Shown here piece by piece: positions 10,948-22,859 of a stretch of 64,000 bases of DNA (position 1 is the first letter of the stretch; the number at the start of each line of letters is the position of its first letter). This DNA is from Erinaceus europaeus (lineage: Eukaryota; Chordata; Mammalia; Eulipotyphla; Erinaceidae). The stretch lies in assembly GCF_950295315.1 (NCBI RefSeq), contig NC_080185.1:43464737-43528736 (forward strand), in the 5' to 3' direction. A model generated the notes under the pieces. It made no database searches. It worked only from the letters and a program-made list of their open reading frames with translations, and had not been told where the DNA came from. Made by a program: the position numbers and the translations under genes.

Positions 10948-11385
10948 TCAGATGGTGGCCCACCTGGTCAAGTGCACACACATTACAGTGTGCAAGGATT
11001 TGGGTTCAAGCCCCTGGTCACCCCCTTCAGGGGAAAAGCTTCACAAGTAGTGAAGCAGGGCTGTAGGTGTCTTTCTCTCTTTCCCTATCCTTCTCCCTTC
11101 TCTCTCAATTTCTGGTTGTCTCTATTTAATAAATAAAGTTAACAAAAAAATTAAAAAAAAAAAAGAAAATGCGGGCTGGGTGGTGGCACACCTGGTTGAG
11201 CAAACATGTTACAGTGCACAAGGACCCAGGTTCAAGCCCCCAGTCTCCACCTACAGGGGGGATGCTTTGTAAGTGGTGAAGCAATGTTGCAGATGTCTCT
11301 CTTGTCTCTCTTGTATCACCCCTTTCCTTCTCGATTTCTGGCTGTCTTTATCCAGTAAATAAAGATAATGGAAAAAAATTTTAAA
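10948..11385 (+). mobile_element. Two short SINEs in tandem
   Basis: 10948-11140 (gggtcagatggtggcccacc) and 11174-11385 (gggctgggtggtggcacacc) in the same orientation, each ending in ataaagttaac/ataaagataat and an A-rich run. Confidence 0.85.
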
Positions 11386-11461
11386 AGAAATAAAATGTTA
11401 TAAAAATGAAGATGATACCCATATCTATGTATCTATCTATGTCTATATACTGACATTGCAT

Positions 11462-11590
11462 ACAGTCTCAGAACTTCTGGCTGAATCATTAGGGAGTGCG
11501 GTGTGGACACAGAACGAGCCAAAACGCTCTCCACTCCCAGGTGATTGACATCTGCAACAATGCTTTAAGGCCAGTGGTGGGGCAGGACCC
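11462..11590 (+). mobile_element. MER5-like hAT fragment
   Basis: cagaacttctggctgaatca and cactcccaggtgattgacat resemble MER5A (gagtttctgattcagtagg ... ttcccaggtgatgctg). It lies about 215 bp downstream of exon w10 in gene sense. Confidence 0.45.
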
Positions 11591-11803
11591 AGTTAGGCTT
11601 AGTAGGGCTTCTAACCCTAGGGTGACAAGTCCTGCCGCAAACTAGGAAAAAAAAAACATAAAAGAAAAGAAAAGAAAAAAAACCTACGACATTCAATTTC
11701 CTACTTCTGGGTCCCCCCTTGGGAAGAGCCATTTACTAAGTAAAGTGAAGACGGAGGAAAGAAATGGGGCTCGCTTTGTACCAAGCCCATTGAAACTCAC
11801 TCA

Positions 11804-11923
<120 letters not shown>

Positions 11924-11929
11924 CTAAAA

Positions 11930-12600
11930 GAAGTCATTATTAGTTAGGGAAGCCAACAGAAATAGGACCTAATTCACACAGGCAAAACCACAAAAAGAAA
12001 ATTAAAAGTAGTGAGGGGAAATCAATCAGCACTAGCCTACCGGCTTGCTTATCTGTGGGCTCCAGAGGGGCTATGGGGACTTGGCTGATGACTTTCTTTT
12101 TGCCATCTTAACTTCAGCACTCACACTTTTTTTTGTTTCATTTTCACATGAAAGGCTTTTCTGGGGGTTAATGAGGAGATTTGGGATAAACAGGTCTCAG
12201 AATAGAAATGACTAGCTTGGGAAACCAAAGTCCTATTGGATTGGGAGGTTCTGGGGGAGTGGGTGGTGTTGACTGTTTAGGTCCCAACATTCAGTGTGTC
12301 CCTCAGGGGAATGTGGGCCACCAGTCACTCAGGTGTGAAATTAAGTGGGATTCAATAAAGTGTGATTCTTGACATGACTGGCTTCGTGCAGGCAGTGTGA
12401 CATTCTAAGGGCCTCACAGTGGGTTTTTCCCATGTGCTAATGCTCCTTCCTGTCCACATTGAAAAGAAGAAACGTGTTCATATATACAAAGAAATGCAAC
12501 ACGCAGCAGCATATGTCAAATCCCTCTCTTCCCTTCAATCCACATTCATAAAGAGATGAGTTAATGTGTCCAGCCTTAAGGAACTCAGCATTTTTTTCTT
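11930..12600. other. Intron w9-w10, unassigned
   Basis: No exon, SINE or known ancient repeat recognised. AT-moderate, single-copy in appearance. Confidence 0.4.
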
Positions 12601-12694
12601 TTATACTTTTTTTTAAGTTGCCACCAGAATTGTCCTGGGCCTCGGTGCCATCGCTATGAACCTACTGCTCCAGGCGGCTAATTTTCCCTTTTTT

Positions 12695-12905
12695 TTCTTC
12701 TTCTATTTTTTTCTTTGATAGAGCAGAGAGAAATTGAGAAGGGAAGGAGAGATGGAGAGGGAGAGAAAAGGAGAGACACCCGCAAGCCTGCTCCACAATT
12801 TTTGAAGCTTTCTCCCTGTAGGTGGGGAGCACACGCTCAAACCCGAGTCCTTGCACAGGGTAACATGTGTACTCAACCAGGTGCTCTACTTCCTTCTTCA
12901 TATTT
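12695..12905 (-). mobile_element. Short SINE, minus strand
   Basis: The A-tail side reads cttctatttttttctttgat and the tRNA-like head lies at accaggtgctctacttcctt. 70 bp before direct duplication copy 2. Confidence 0.75.
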
Positions 12906-12973
12906 GCCTCACTTGCCCATCCCCATCTCTGTCATTCTTTTGTTCAGGGTTTTGTCATAGTGGACTTGAAGAG

Positions 12974-13290
12974 CAACAGCAGAGCCAAGAAAACAGGTGC
13001 AATGTGCATTAAAAAAAAGTAGCAAAGCACAAACCAGCCAGCACTGAGCTCATGGGGAGAGGGGGGTGTATTTCTTGAAACTTCCTGTTTTAATTTCAAA
13101 AGCCAGGAACACGTTTTGCACTTGCTCCACTCTGTCCAGCCTTGTTCATTTGCCTGCAAAAGTGCCACTCTCTATTCTTGCAAACACAAATGGACAAGCA
13201 TTGGTGGCACAGCCAGTTGAGTACACATGTTACAATGTGCAAAGCCCCAGGTTTGAGCCCCTGGTCTCCGTCTGCAGCGGGGGAAAGCTT
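12974..13290 (+). repeat. Direct duplication, copy 2
   Basis: Second copy of the 10255-10569 unit, 2.72 kb away, with exon w10 between them. The SINE is cut off at the unit end (ctgcagcgggggaaagctt) and a different, minus-strand SINE follows, so this copy is probably the derived one. Confidence 0.92.
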
Positions 13291-13304
13291 CCTCCCCCCA
13301 TACC

Positions 13305-13552
13305 TTTCTCTTTTTAAAAATTATTATTTGTTGGATAGAGACAGAAAGAAATCCAAAAGAAAGGGAGACATAGGGAGAGAGGGAGAGGGAGAGGAGAGAG
13401 GAGGAGGGGAGAGAGGGAGAGGGAGAGAGAGACCTGCAGCTCTGCTTCACTGTTTATGAAGTTTCCCCTTTGCTGGTGGGACTGAGGATTTGAATCCAGG
13501 TCCTTGCACATGAAGCATGTGCCCCACCGCCTGGCCCCTAGCCTCTTCCTTT
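13305..13552 (-). mobile_element. Short SINE, minus strand, with (GGGAGA) expansion
   Basis: attattatttgttggataga at the tail side, head at ccaccgcctggcccct. Its CT-rich body has expanded into a purine array (13370-13430 on the plus strand). It truncates the end of direct duplication copy 2. Confidence 0.8.
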
Positions 13553-13734
13553 CTATCTTTCCCAAAATCACCTTCCTAGCCAGTCAGTCTCTGCACTAAA
13601 GTATTTTCTCTTTGTTCCCAATATGCCCAGCCCAGCTCTAATTTCCACAGTCATCTTCCTCGAACACTGGTTATATCTGGAGATCCATAAACACTGTTTG
13701 ACACTCATAACCCAACCCCATTTCCCATAGCACA

Positions 13735-13880
13735 GTCTCTCAACCACTTTTCCTGCCACCCCCCCAACAGGATATTCTGTGTGGAGGTTGTCCCAACTGG
13801 AAGGTGCTATTGACATTAGTGAGCAGAGGGCAGGGATACTCTTGGCTACAATGAGATGCACAAGCCAGCCCCTTACCACA
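13735..13880 (-). mobile_element. hAT-Charlie-type fragment
   Basis: In reverse complement: ggcttgtgcatctcattgta, gtatccctgccctctgctca, gtcaatagcaccttccagtt. This follows a widespread mammalian hAT MITE consensus. Degraded. Confidence 0.5.
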
Positions 13881-13954
13881 ATGTAGTAGTGTGTCCTCAA
13901 AATATACATAGTGCCCATGTAGAGAGACACTCTGATGACTTAGGGTCTTTATTG

Positions 13955-14440
13955 TATTTTATTTTATTTTTAATGCCACCAGGGTTATCATTAGGGCTTG
14001 GTGCCTTCATTAGGAGTCCACTGCTTCCAGCAGCCATTTCTTCTTTTTGTGTGTTACTTAATAGAGACAGAGGGCAAATGAGAGGCCTGGGGGAGACAGA
14101 GCAGGAAAGAGGGGGGGGAGATCCGGGGGGCAGGCTGGGGCACACCTGGTTAAGGGATCACATGATACAGTGCAAGGACCTAGGTTCAAGCTCCTGGTCC
14201 CCACCTGCAGGGGGAAAAGCTTGATGAGTGATGAAGCAGGGCTGCAGGTCTCTATCTCTCCTTCACTTCTCAATTTCTTTCTGGCTCTATCCAATAATAA
14301 ATAAATAAAATTCAATACTGATAAAAAGAGACACCTACAGCACTGCTTCGCCCACTCATGAAGCTTCCTCCCAGGAGGCAGAGGCCGGGGTCCTTGTGCA
14401 GGGTAACGTGTGTGCTCTACCACGTGAGCCAAGGCGTGCT
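13955..14440. mobile_element. Nested SINEs: minus-strand SINE split by a plus-strand SINE
   Basis: 13955-14110 (aatgccaccagggttatcat) and 14330-14440 (gcttcgcccactcatgaagc) are two halves of a minus-strand SINE. 14128-14310 (ggggggcaggctggggcaca) is the later plus-strand insert. Confidence 0.7.
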
Positions 14441-14904
14441 GCACCCCATGACCTACGGCCTTAAGTCCAAGTTCCCAAAGGCACACCCAACCTTCATTAT
14501 AGCCTGAACACTCATCAGTCCACAAGGATAATGGGTGACTTGCCTCCGTAATATACCACACACATCCGGGCCTTTGCTTACAGTTTTCAGACAAGCCTTA
14601 GCCATGCTCCCATATTAAGTTCAAAGCCCCACTTCAGTGAGATAGTTATTCATTCACTAATTGAAAAAAAGGCACAGTGAATGAACTTCCAAATGCCAAG
14701 CACATAGAAAAAAACAAGACAACAAAAGCATGGATGGTGCCACCTAACAAATTCCAGCTGGGCAGAAAGGCATGAAACTCAACCAGTGTAATACACATGG
14801 TGAACAACACACAGCACGTATAGAAAACACACCAAGGATGAAGCACTGAGTCAGCAAGTGGGCAGGGGATGGGAGGCAAACATTCTGAGAGGAGGAAGCT
14901 TAAG

Positions 14905-15215
14905 ATGTAAGTAGAGCCCCGGTTTCCCCAGAGCCCCCTGTCCCATTAGGGAACGAGAGAAACAGGCTGGGAGTATGGATCGACCTGTCGAAGCCCATGT
15001 TCAGCGAGGAAGCAATTACAGAAGCCAGACCTTCCACCTTCTGCACCCCACAATGACCCTGGGTCCATACTCCCAGAGGGATAAAGAATAGGAAAGCTAT
15101 CGGGGGGGGGGGATGGGATACGGAGCTCTGGTGGTGGGAATTATGTGGAGTTGTACCCCTCTTATCTTATAGTTTTTGTCAGTGTTTCCTTTTTATAAAT
15201 ATTTTTTTTTCAAAA
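14905..15215 (+). mobile_element. Copy of the ~1-kb poly(A) element, 3' part
   Basis: Carries the family blocks gggagtatggatcgacctgt, ttccaccttctgcacccc and gtggtgggaattatgtggag, and ends attttttttcaaaaaa. Truncated at the 5' end. Confidence 0.75.
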
Positions 15216-15236
15216 AATGTAAGTAGAGGGTAAGAG

Positions 15237-15360
15237 AAACAGTTCCTTTGGATAGTGAGCTGCTTTGCCATGTGCACGACCCATGTTCGAGCCCAGGCCT
15301 CCACCACATTGAAGGAAGCTTTGGTGCGGTGGCCTCTTGCACTCTTTTTTTTTTTTTTTA
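15237..15360 (+). mobile_element. SINE of the gtgagctgctttgccatgtg type
   Basis: ttggatagtgagctgctttg and ccatgttcgagcccaggcct. A third tRNA-related head type, also present at 470-620, 59880-60050 and 63225-63365 and, reversed, at 20500-20640 and 43300-43440. Confidence 0.65.
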
Positions 15361-15929
15361 AGATAGTCAGAAAGAAAAATTAAGTAGAACTGGGTCCAGG
15401 AGATGGCTCTGCAGGTAACGCAGAAGACATGAGATGTACGATGTTCTGGCTACCACGCCAGTACCACTTGGGAGCACCATGAACAGAGCCAAAAGGAACT
15501 CCAGAACTCCATGGATATCTCTCTCTCTCTCTCTCTCCCTCTCTCTCTCTCTTTCCCTCTCCCTCCAACTGTCTCCTTCCCTCCCTCCTCTGTTTTCCTC
15601 CTTCCTCTTTTTTTTTCTAAGTATGCGGAATTTTACAAATGAGCACTAGCATTGTCATGAATGGGTGAGGCCCCTGGTTCATCTCCAAGTGTTACATTAC
15701 AAAAAGCAGGTGGGGCATCAGAGAGATAGCTTGCACAGGGTAGGCCCTGTACCTTGCTGTGTGTGTGCAGCCCAAGTCTGAGTCCCGACACCACATGGAA
15801 GAAGCCGTGGCACCAGGGAAAGCTCCTTTTTTTTTTTTCTATTTCTACCATAATGGAAATCAACCCAGGGGTGTGAGATAGCACCCACAGGAAGCCTGGG
15901 TTCCATAAATCAAATCAAATAAAACAAGT

Positions 15930-16430
15930 AAGCCAAAAAAAAATCAGGATGTAGGAGGGCATGTATAAATAGCAAAGTAAAGGTGGATAAGTAAAGCAGA
16001 ATAATGTCAGGTGGAAAACAGAGCTGGGCATTCCTTGTAGAATTTTCCTCCCTGCACTGGTATGGCCTCTCTGTAACTGATTTGCAATGCGGTGACCAGC
16101 ATGTTCTCTTTAAAAAGCACAGCAGATAATGCCACTGTCCCCTTGTTTCAGACAGTGCAAGCCGCTATGAGCTAAGCTGTCAAAGACTTGGTCATACCTT
16201 TGTGGCTGGCTTTTCTCTTTTGTCTCTTATTTCGACTCCTTTCCTATTGTCCTGCTGTCCTCCCTCCTCCTCTGTTCACTGTGTTCTGCCTAAAATGTCC
16301 CCCACCCTCACACCCACCATCCTTCAAACAGTTGTTGCAAGGTACCCACACCCACTGTACTGTTCTGCGATCCTTTCAGCCGGGAGCTTTAGCTGCATAC
16401 TTGGAATAAATCCCTCTTGGTTAGGATGTA
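15930..16430. other. Intron, possible ancient LINE
   Basis: cacagcagataatgccactg and caaacagttgttgcaaggta have an L2-like feel, but I cannot assign them firmly. No exon. Confidence 0.3.
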
Positions 16431-16648
16431 CATAATCTTTTTAAAATACTGCTGTATCTGGGTGGCTAGAACTTTGTTCCATATCTTAGCATCTACGGTC
16501 ATCAGAGATAGATAGCAGTCTGTAGTTTTCTGTTTTTGTTGGGTCTCAGTCTGCTTTTGGTATCAGGACGACGTTGCTTTCACAGAAAGTGGTAGGGAGA
16601 ATTCCTGTGTCCTCGATAGTCTGGAGGAGCTTAAAAAGTACCAGTGTG

Positions 16649-16860
16649 GGGCTGGGGGCGGTGGGGCACCTGGTTGAGTGCACATTAAAATGTGCAAGGA
16701 CCAGGGTTTAAGCCCCTGGTCCCCACCTGGAGGGAGAAAGCTTCACGAGCAGTGAAGTAGGGCTGCAGGTATCTCTGTCTTTCTCCCTCTCTATCATTCC
16801 CTTCCCGTTCTATTTCTGGCCGTCTCTAGCCAATAAATAAATAAAAATAATTTAAAAAAA
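16649..16860 (+). mobile_element. Short SINE inside old L1
   Basis: ggggctgggggcggtggggc to ccaataaataaataaaaata. Flanked by aaaaagtaccagtg and ttaagtactgat, so the duplicated L1 target is recognisable. Confidence 0.85.
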
Positions 16861-17037
16861 TTTTTTAAGTACTGATATTAGCTCTTCCTTAAAGATTTTG
16901 TAGAATTCACTTGTAAAATCATCTGGGCCTGGACTGTTATTGCTGGAAGGCCCTTGATGACTGTTTTAATTTCTGTGGCTTTGATTGGTCTAGCCAAGTG
17001 TTCTTGTTGATCTTTAGTTTTAGAAGGTTACACATAG

Positions 17038-18035
17038 CAACCAACAGCACAGCTATATACAAGATACTGAGTACTGTACAGCAAACCCTAACAAAAGGAC
17101 TTTTCAAAGTTAACCCAATTACCAAATAATGTGATAACATTAACTATCCATTGTCTTTTTGAACCCTAAGACAGCAGGAACCTCACATCTCCACTATAGA
17201 GTCTCTATCACTTCCCCCAGTCCTGGAACCTTTGGATAGGGCCCACTTTCCCGTATGCCTCTCCCAATCCATATCAAATAATATTGCATCTGCTAATCGC
17301 AACCTAATCAATACAATGATTACCACCTCAACATGCTTCAGCTCAAGACTGTGTCCAGAGACTTCACGTGTGGAATGACAACCCTTCAGCTTCATTACTC
17401 GGGTGAGACCTTTCCTTTCACAGTATTCTCTAATTCCATCCCAGGTGGTTCACTTTCTAAAAAAGTCCCAAAACCTAGATATAGACCAGGTTCTGTGAGA
17501 GAGAGCATATGTTCACACGTATCCACAAACTACTGCAAAATACATACCTGAAAGCAGAAGTACACTAGAGTTTGCAGTGAGTACCCCCCTAACACTTCCT
17601 CTCCACTATTCCAAGCTTTGGGTCCATGATTGCTCAACAATTTGTTTGGCTTTGTATGTTAACTCTCTTTTCAGTCACCAGGTTCCAGATGTCATCAGGA
17701 TGCCGGCCAGGCTTCCCCGGACTGAAGACCCCACCAATGTGTCCTGGAGCTCCGCTTCCCCAGAGACCCACCCTACTAGGGAAAGAGAGAGGCAGACTGG
17801 GAGTATGGATCGACCAGTCAACGTCCATGTTCAGCGGGGAAGCAATTACAGAAGCCAGACCTTCCACCTTCTGCAACCCACAATGACCCTGGGTCCATGC
17901 TCCCAGAGGGATAGAGAATGGGAAAGCTATCAGGGGAGGGGGTGGGATATGGAGATTGGGTGGTGGGAATTGTGTGGAGTTGTACCCCTCCTACCCTATG
18001 GATTTGTTAATTTATCCTTTCTTAAATTAAAAAAA
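17038..18035 (+). mobile_element. Longest copy of the unnamed ~1-kb poly(A) element
   Basis: A 998-bp insert lies between two copies of aaggttacacatag (17024-17037 and 18036-18049) and ends in an A-rich tail, so an L1-type machinery inserted it. The last ~330 bp (from tgtcctggagctccg) recur at several other sites in the window. I do not recognise the first ~650 bp, which have no long coding frame. It could be a non-autonomous LINE-dependent element or a long 3' UTR-type fragment. Confidence 0.75.
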
Positions 18036-18049
18036 AAGGTTACACATAG

Positions 18050-18387
18050 GGAGCTGGGTGACAGTGCAGTGGGTTAAGCACACATGGAGCAAAGTGCAAG
18101 AGCTGGCGTAAGGATCCTAGTTCGAGCCTCTGGCTCGGCTCCCCACCTTCAGGGGAGTCACTTCACAAGTGGTGAAGCAGGTCTGTAGGTGTCTTTCCTC
18201 CTCTCTGCCTTCCCCTCTTCTCTTGATTTCTCTCTGTCCTATCCAACAACAAGAATAATAATGACAACAATAGCAAGTACAATAAGCACAGCAACAAGGG
18301 CAACAAAATGGGAAAAATGGCCTCCAGGAGCAGTGGATTCGTAGTGCAGGCACTGAGCCCCAGTGATAACCCTGGAGGAAAAAAAAA
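18050..18387 (+). mobile_element. Long SINE with secondary tail, inside old L1
   Basis: ggagctgggtgacagtgcag to ataaccctggaggaaaaaaa. Inserted exactly at the duplicated target of the neighbouring ~1-kb element (ggttacacata before it, ggttatatata after it). Confidence 0.85.
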
Positions 18388-18884
18388 GGTTATATATACA
18401 CTTCTAGGAACTTTTCTGAATCTTCCAGGTCCTCTAGCTGGGTGGCATATCGTTCCTAGAAACCTTCCATGATCACATGATACTTTTAATTTCTGCAGTG
18501 TTTGTTTTGCTGTCTCCTTTTTCACAATCCTATATATTTGAGCCCCTCCCTCATTTAGCGAGTCTGTCTAAGAACCATACGAAAGATCCATGAAGCTAAG
18601 TGACAGTTCTTTGAAAGTAGAGCTTCATCTAAATACGGAGCAGCCAGGACAAGCTCCATGGGTGGTGGGCTGAGGTTTGTTCTTGCACTTTCCCTCCCTC
18701 TCCATTCTAAAAATAGAAGAAGAAGAAGAAAAAAAAAAAGTCAGCAAGATAGTTCACCTAGGGAGGGTGCCTGCTTGGTCATGCACAGGACTGGGGTTAG
18801 AGTTAGGCTCTCACTGCACCAGCAAACTTCACTGTTGTCTTTCTCATGGCTCCCAACCTGTCTCTCTTATTTTCTTGCTATCAG

Positions 18885-19115
18885 CCATCGCTGGGACTTG
18901 GTGCCTGCAAAACAAAGCCACCACTCCCACAGGCTTTTTTGAAAAACAGACAGAGAGAAACTGAGAGGGAAGAGGGAGATGTACTGGAAGAAAGAAACAG
19001 GACACCTGTACCCCTGCTTTGCCACTCATGAATCTTCCCTCCAGCAGGTGGGGCCTGAGGGCTTGAACCCAGGTCCTTGAGCATGGTAACTTTTGCAGTC
19101 CACTGAGAGCAACAC
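18885..19115 (-). mobile_element. Short SINE, minus strand
   Basis: tgcctgcaaaacaaagccac near the secondary tail, head at aaggtagtgttgctctcagtg reversed. The body contains gaaactgagagggaagaggg. Confidence 0.65.
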
Positions 19116-19199
19116 TACCTTGACATTTTCTGTCTCTTTCAGCCTGGAACACTAAAGGTCTGGCAAGGGGAAATAAATGAACTAATTAATTAATTAATT

Positions 19200-19500
19200 A
19201 CTAGGAAGTGGTGTTGCTTCATGAAATACCAAGTAAAACCAAATGGTTTTGCTCATATATGGAATAGAGACAATTAATGTACATGAACTTGTAAACAAAA
19301 AAAAAAAGGAGAAAGAGAGAGAGGAAAAAAAAAAAACACAGCCAAACTGTCTCTCCGATTTTGTGAGAACTACAGTAGTTGGGGGAGATGAGAAGGGAGA
19401 TGGTACTCTGGCAATTGATGCTATGTGAAGCTTGACTCCTAGAATTTTATCATCTTGTGAACCACTCTTACGATCACTAATAAAGAAATAACAATTACAA
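19200..19500 (+). mobile_element. L1 3' fragment
   Basis: tttgctcatatatggaatag, followed by an A-rich stretch, and ggtactctggcaattgatgc to cactaataaagaaataaca, resemble other L1 3' ends here (for example 42270-42440). Confidence 0.5.
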
Positions 19501-19508
19501 TCTATAAG

Positions 19509-19850
19509 TGTTGGGACAGGAAAGTAATTCGCAGAGGGCTAGAAGACTTACATAAACCAAGTGACTTCAGTGCCAGCCCCCCAGAACTCTCTCTCTTTTC
19601 CTGCACTCTTTCCTTCACCTCAGACTCCCGCCATGCTGCCTCTCCCAGGAAACTCATCATGTGTAGTCAAGCTCTGGTAACGAACTTATGGACTCAATGG
19701 CTCTGGCCTAGCCTATCTCTGTCCCATTGCCTATTTTGTTGTGCCTAATTAATACTGTACCGTACAGCTGTACAGCGATGTAATAAACTCTTTTTGTCTT
19801 AAACCCCGAGCCAAAGCCATCCCCAAAGTCCTTTATTTTTAATTACTATA
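19509..19850 (+). mobile_element. Possible LTR or 3' UTR-type repeat
   Basis: Begins tgttgggacaggaaagtaat; has gcgatgtaataaactctttt (polyadenylation signal plus T-rich element) near 19778-19800, then a short C-rich tail. This resembles U3-R-U5 layout, but I see no clean target-site duplication. No coding content. Confidence 0.35.
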
Positions 19851-20151
19851 TACAAATATGAAAAAGGGGGTTCAGGAGGTGGCTCAGTGGTAATATGCAT
19901 GTGGCAGCCCCTAGTTTCAATCCCCTGACACCATATTAAACAAAATCTGGGTATTTCTGGCAGTCTAGGAGGTGAGAGATGGACTGACTTCCTTTTTCAC
20001 AAAACAGCAATGTTTTTTTCTCCGTTCCGTTTCCAGAAGTCATTCTGTTCTGAGTGACCTCACTGGGAGGAGTTCTTGACCTCACATGGTAGGTTCTATT
20101 ATTCTAAGGATCTCCCCATGCATACTAACTAAAGTGTGTCCTTTCCTTTAA

Positions 20152-20345
20152 AACTATTTATTTATGCATTTATTTTGGATATAGAGACAGAGATATATTG
20201 AGGAGAGAGACAGAGAGACACTTGCAGCCCTGCTTCACCACTTGTGAAGCTTTCCCCCTGCAGGTGGGCACTAGGGGCTTGAACCGGGGTCCTTAAGGAT
20301 GGTAACATGTGTACACCATCTGGTGTGCTGCCACCTTGCCCCAAG
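20152..20345 (-). mobile_element. Short SINE, minus strand
   Basis: aaactatttatttatgcatt tail side; ttcaccacttgtgaagcttt and gtgtgctgccaccttgcccc head side. Confidence 0.8.
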
Positions 20346-20789
20346 TTTGTCTTTTCTGGCATTACTCTCTCCTGGGATCAATTTTATTGCTTCTTAGGTC
20401 CATCAGTACTTGAGTAATAGAGGAAGATTAATTTCTTCCCCAGTGTTTTCTTCCTCACATCGTTTTTTTCCCCCCAGATCGAAGAGTCAGTTCCTAATAT
20501 ACATAGTTGACAGCTAAAAAGACACACAGAAAGACAGACAGACCATAGCACTAAAGCTTCCTTCAGTGAGGTGAGGATGAGCTTGAACCTTGTTCATGCC
20601 CACTGCAAAATAACGCGCTATCCAAGTGAGCTAACTTCTCCAAAATGATATATATATGTATATTTTTCCATCACAGCATGGCTCAGCTCTGGCTTACGGT
20701 GGAGCTGGGAATTGAACCTGGCAATTTTGGTTCCCTAGGCATGAAAGTCTTTTAGCCTAACCATTACACTACCTCCCCAGCCCCCACTG

Positions 20790-21320
20790 CCACTGATAAT
20801 CCTATCTGTTGAAAGAAGGCACCCCCTGGGTTAGGCATTAGTCCTGCTGGCCTAGTTTCGGTACTTCACAGCTCTCTCAACACTAAGCATGTATTTTCTG
20901 AACCTCTGGACGAATAAGAATTTCTCTCCCCCAACTAGGATAAGTAAGTGCTGTCTGAATCATTGTCCCTCTAGATTCGTAGCATCCAGTGTAACATTTA
21001 TTTCATTGGGGGTTGACATTTGGTACATATGAGGATAAAGGAATAAAGTAAGAAATCAAGGGGTGAGCGAATCATGGGAGCCCTCTATTCTCTGTGGTTC
21101 CTGAGATCACTGAATAGTTAACACTGAGAACCTATAATGGTGCGCTTGACACTGAAGCCAACTAACGCTGTGGACTAACACTTGTACTGCTGACTTCAAT
21201 TCACATTTGATTTCCCTGGGTCCTGACTCTCCAATCAGCTGGACGATCCTTATGAACAGCAGGGACCCTAAGTGATTCATTTCTACAAGCTGGTAAAACA
21301 ATGTCATTTCCAGAGGCACA
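20790..21320. other. Intron, unassigned
   Basis: Single-copy in appearance; I see no exon or known repeat. The same holds for 24640-25010 (near no exon). Confidence 0.4.
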
Positions 21321-21336
21321 AGAATATAAGATCTGG

Positions 21337-21637
21337 GAGTCGGGCAGTAGCGCAGTGGGTTAGGCATACATGGCGCAAAGCGCAAGGACCAACATGAGGA
21401 TCCCAGTTCGAGCCCCCGGCTCCCCACCTGCCGGGAGTGGGGTCATCGCTTCACAGGCAGTGAAGCAGGTCTGCAGGTGTCTATATTTCTCTCCCCCTCT
21501 GTCTTCCCCTCCTCTCTCCATTTCTCTCTGTCCTAGCCAACAATGACGACAACAATAATAACTACAACAATCAAGCAACAAGGGCAACAAAAGAGAACGA
21601 ATAAATACTAAAAAAAAAAAAAAAAAAAAAAAAAAAA
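21337..21637 (+). mobile_element. Long hedgehog SINE with long A-tail
   Basis: gagtcgggcagtagcgcagt to a run of about 28 A. Flanked by a 16-bp near-perfect duplication, agaata(g)taagatctgg (21321-21336 and 21638-21653). The long uninterrupted tail marks it as one of the youngest insertions. Confidence 0.92.
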
Positions 21638-21954
21638 GAATGTAAGATCTGGAAGAAATGGCTTGGTGCCAAGCGTCCAAAGGTTCATGTCCAGATGAGG
21701 TTCAGCTATTGCTCTTAACCATCTGAATAACCACAGAGTGAAACAAGTTTTCTTTTCCATGGCTACAGTAGCCTTCCAGCAAGCAATAGCGATTTCTGCA
21801 ATCAATGGACATTACATGTGCGGCCACTAGATGGCGAGCATAGGCCACATAAAAATCAGAAATGGCACACCTTGCAAAACATAAGCGGTGAGTACCCCTC
21901 TACCCCTCACACAGCCAAGTTAGGTATACCAGTAGATGAAAATGGTGTATTCCA

Positions 21955-22107
21955 GAAGCTGGGAAATAGCTTGCCCAATGGATACACACTTTGCCACCTA
22001 TGAGGACCCAGGTTTGAGCCCCCACCACTGCACAGGGGCACCTGCACAGGGAAAGCTCCACAAGATGTGGAGCCGCACTGTGGTGTCGCCCTCTCCCTCT
22101 CTCCCTC

Positions 22108-22150
<43 letters not shown>

Positions 22151-22575
22151 TTGCCTCCAGAGTTATCACAAGGGCTCAGTAACTGCACTATGAATCCACC
22201 GCTCCTGGCAAACTTTTTTTACTTATTTATTTTTCCCCAATAGGGTAGGACAGAGAGAAACTGAGAGGGGCGGGAAAGATAGAGAGGGAGAGAGAAAAAC
22301 AGACACCTGCAGACCTGCTTCACCATTTGTGAAGCGAACTCCCTGTACAGGAGCCAGGAGCTCGAACTGGGATCCTTACACCGGTCCTGGCACTTTGTAC
22401 TATGTTCACTTAACCCAGTGTGCCATTGCCTGACCTGCTCCCTCTCCCTCTTGTCTCTCTAATCTATCTCTCCCTTTATGTCTCCCTCTAACTCTGTCTA
22501 AAAAGAGTTTAATGGGAGTGGTGGAAGCATTCATTTGTGGTGCCCCAGAGATAATTTTGGTAGACAGAGAGAGAG
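21955..22575. mobile_element. Nested SINEs
   Basis: A plus-strand short SINE (21955-22105 and 22436-22575, secondary tail ggagtggtggaagcattc) is interrupted by a minus-strand long SINE (22106-22435) whose tail is (TTTA)11. Confidence 0.75.
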
Positions 22576-22859
22576 GATGACATAGTCAATTTACCTTCTC
22601 CGTCAGCAGAAAAGGAGGACCCACAGTATCAGCACAAACCGTGCAAAGTCAGAACTTAAGACAAGGATCTGAAAGAGGTTCATACTTCTTCGTGATCATC
22701 ACAGTCACCATTTATTGACTATCTCTGCTTCTACCCTTCTGACAGCTTGTTTCTTATGTAGGAAGGCAGCAGGTTAACCAAAGTCACATCATGTCACTTC
22801 TGGGTTCCAAGTCTCAGGAGATCTCACTCAAATACAATTGAAATTCCTTGCCCAAGTCT

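Larger units (their letters stand above)
16431..18590 (-). mobile_element. Old L1 ORF2 fragment, minus strand, split by three insertions
   Basis: Segments 16431-16648, 16862-17023 and 18388-18590 together read as L1 ORF2 in reverse complement (tgtagttttctgtttttgtt, ttttggtatcaggacgacg, aaatcatctgggcctgg). They are broken by a short SINE (16649-16860), the ~1-kb element and a long SINE (18050-18387). The segments resume in register after each insertion. Confidence 0.8.
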
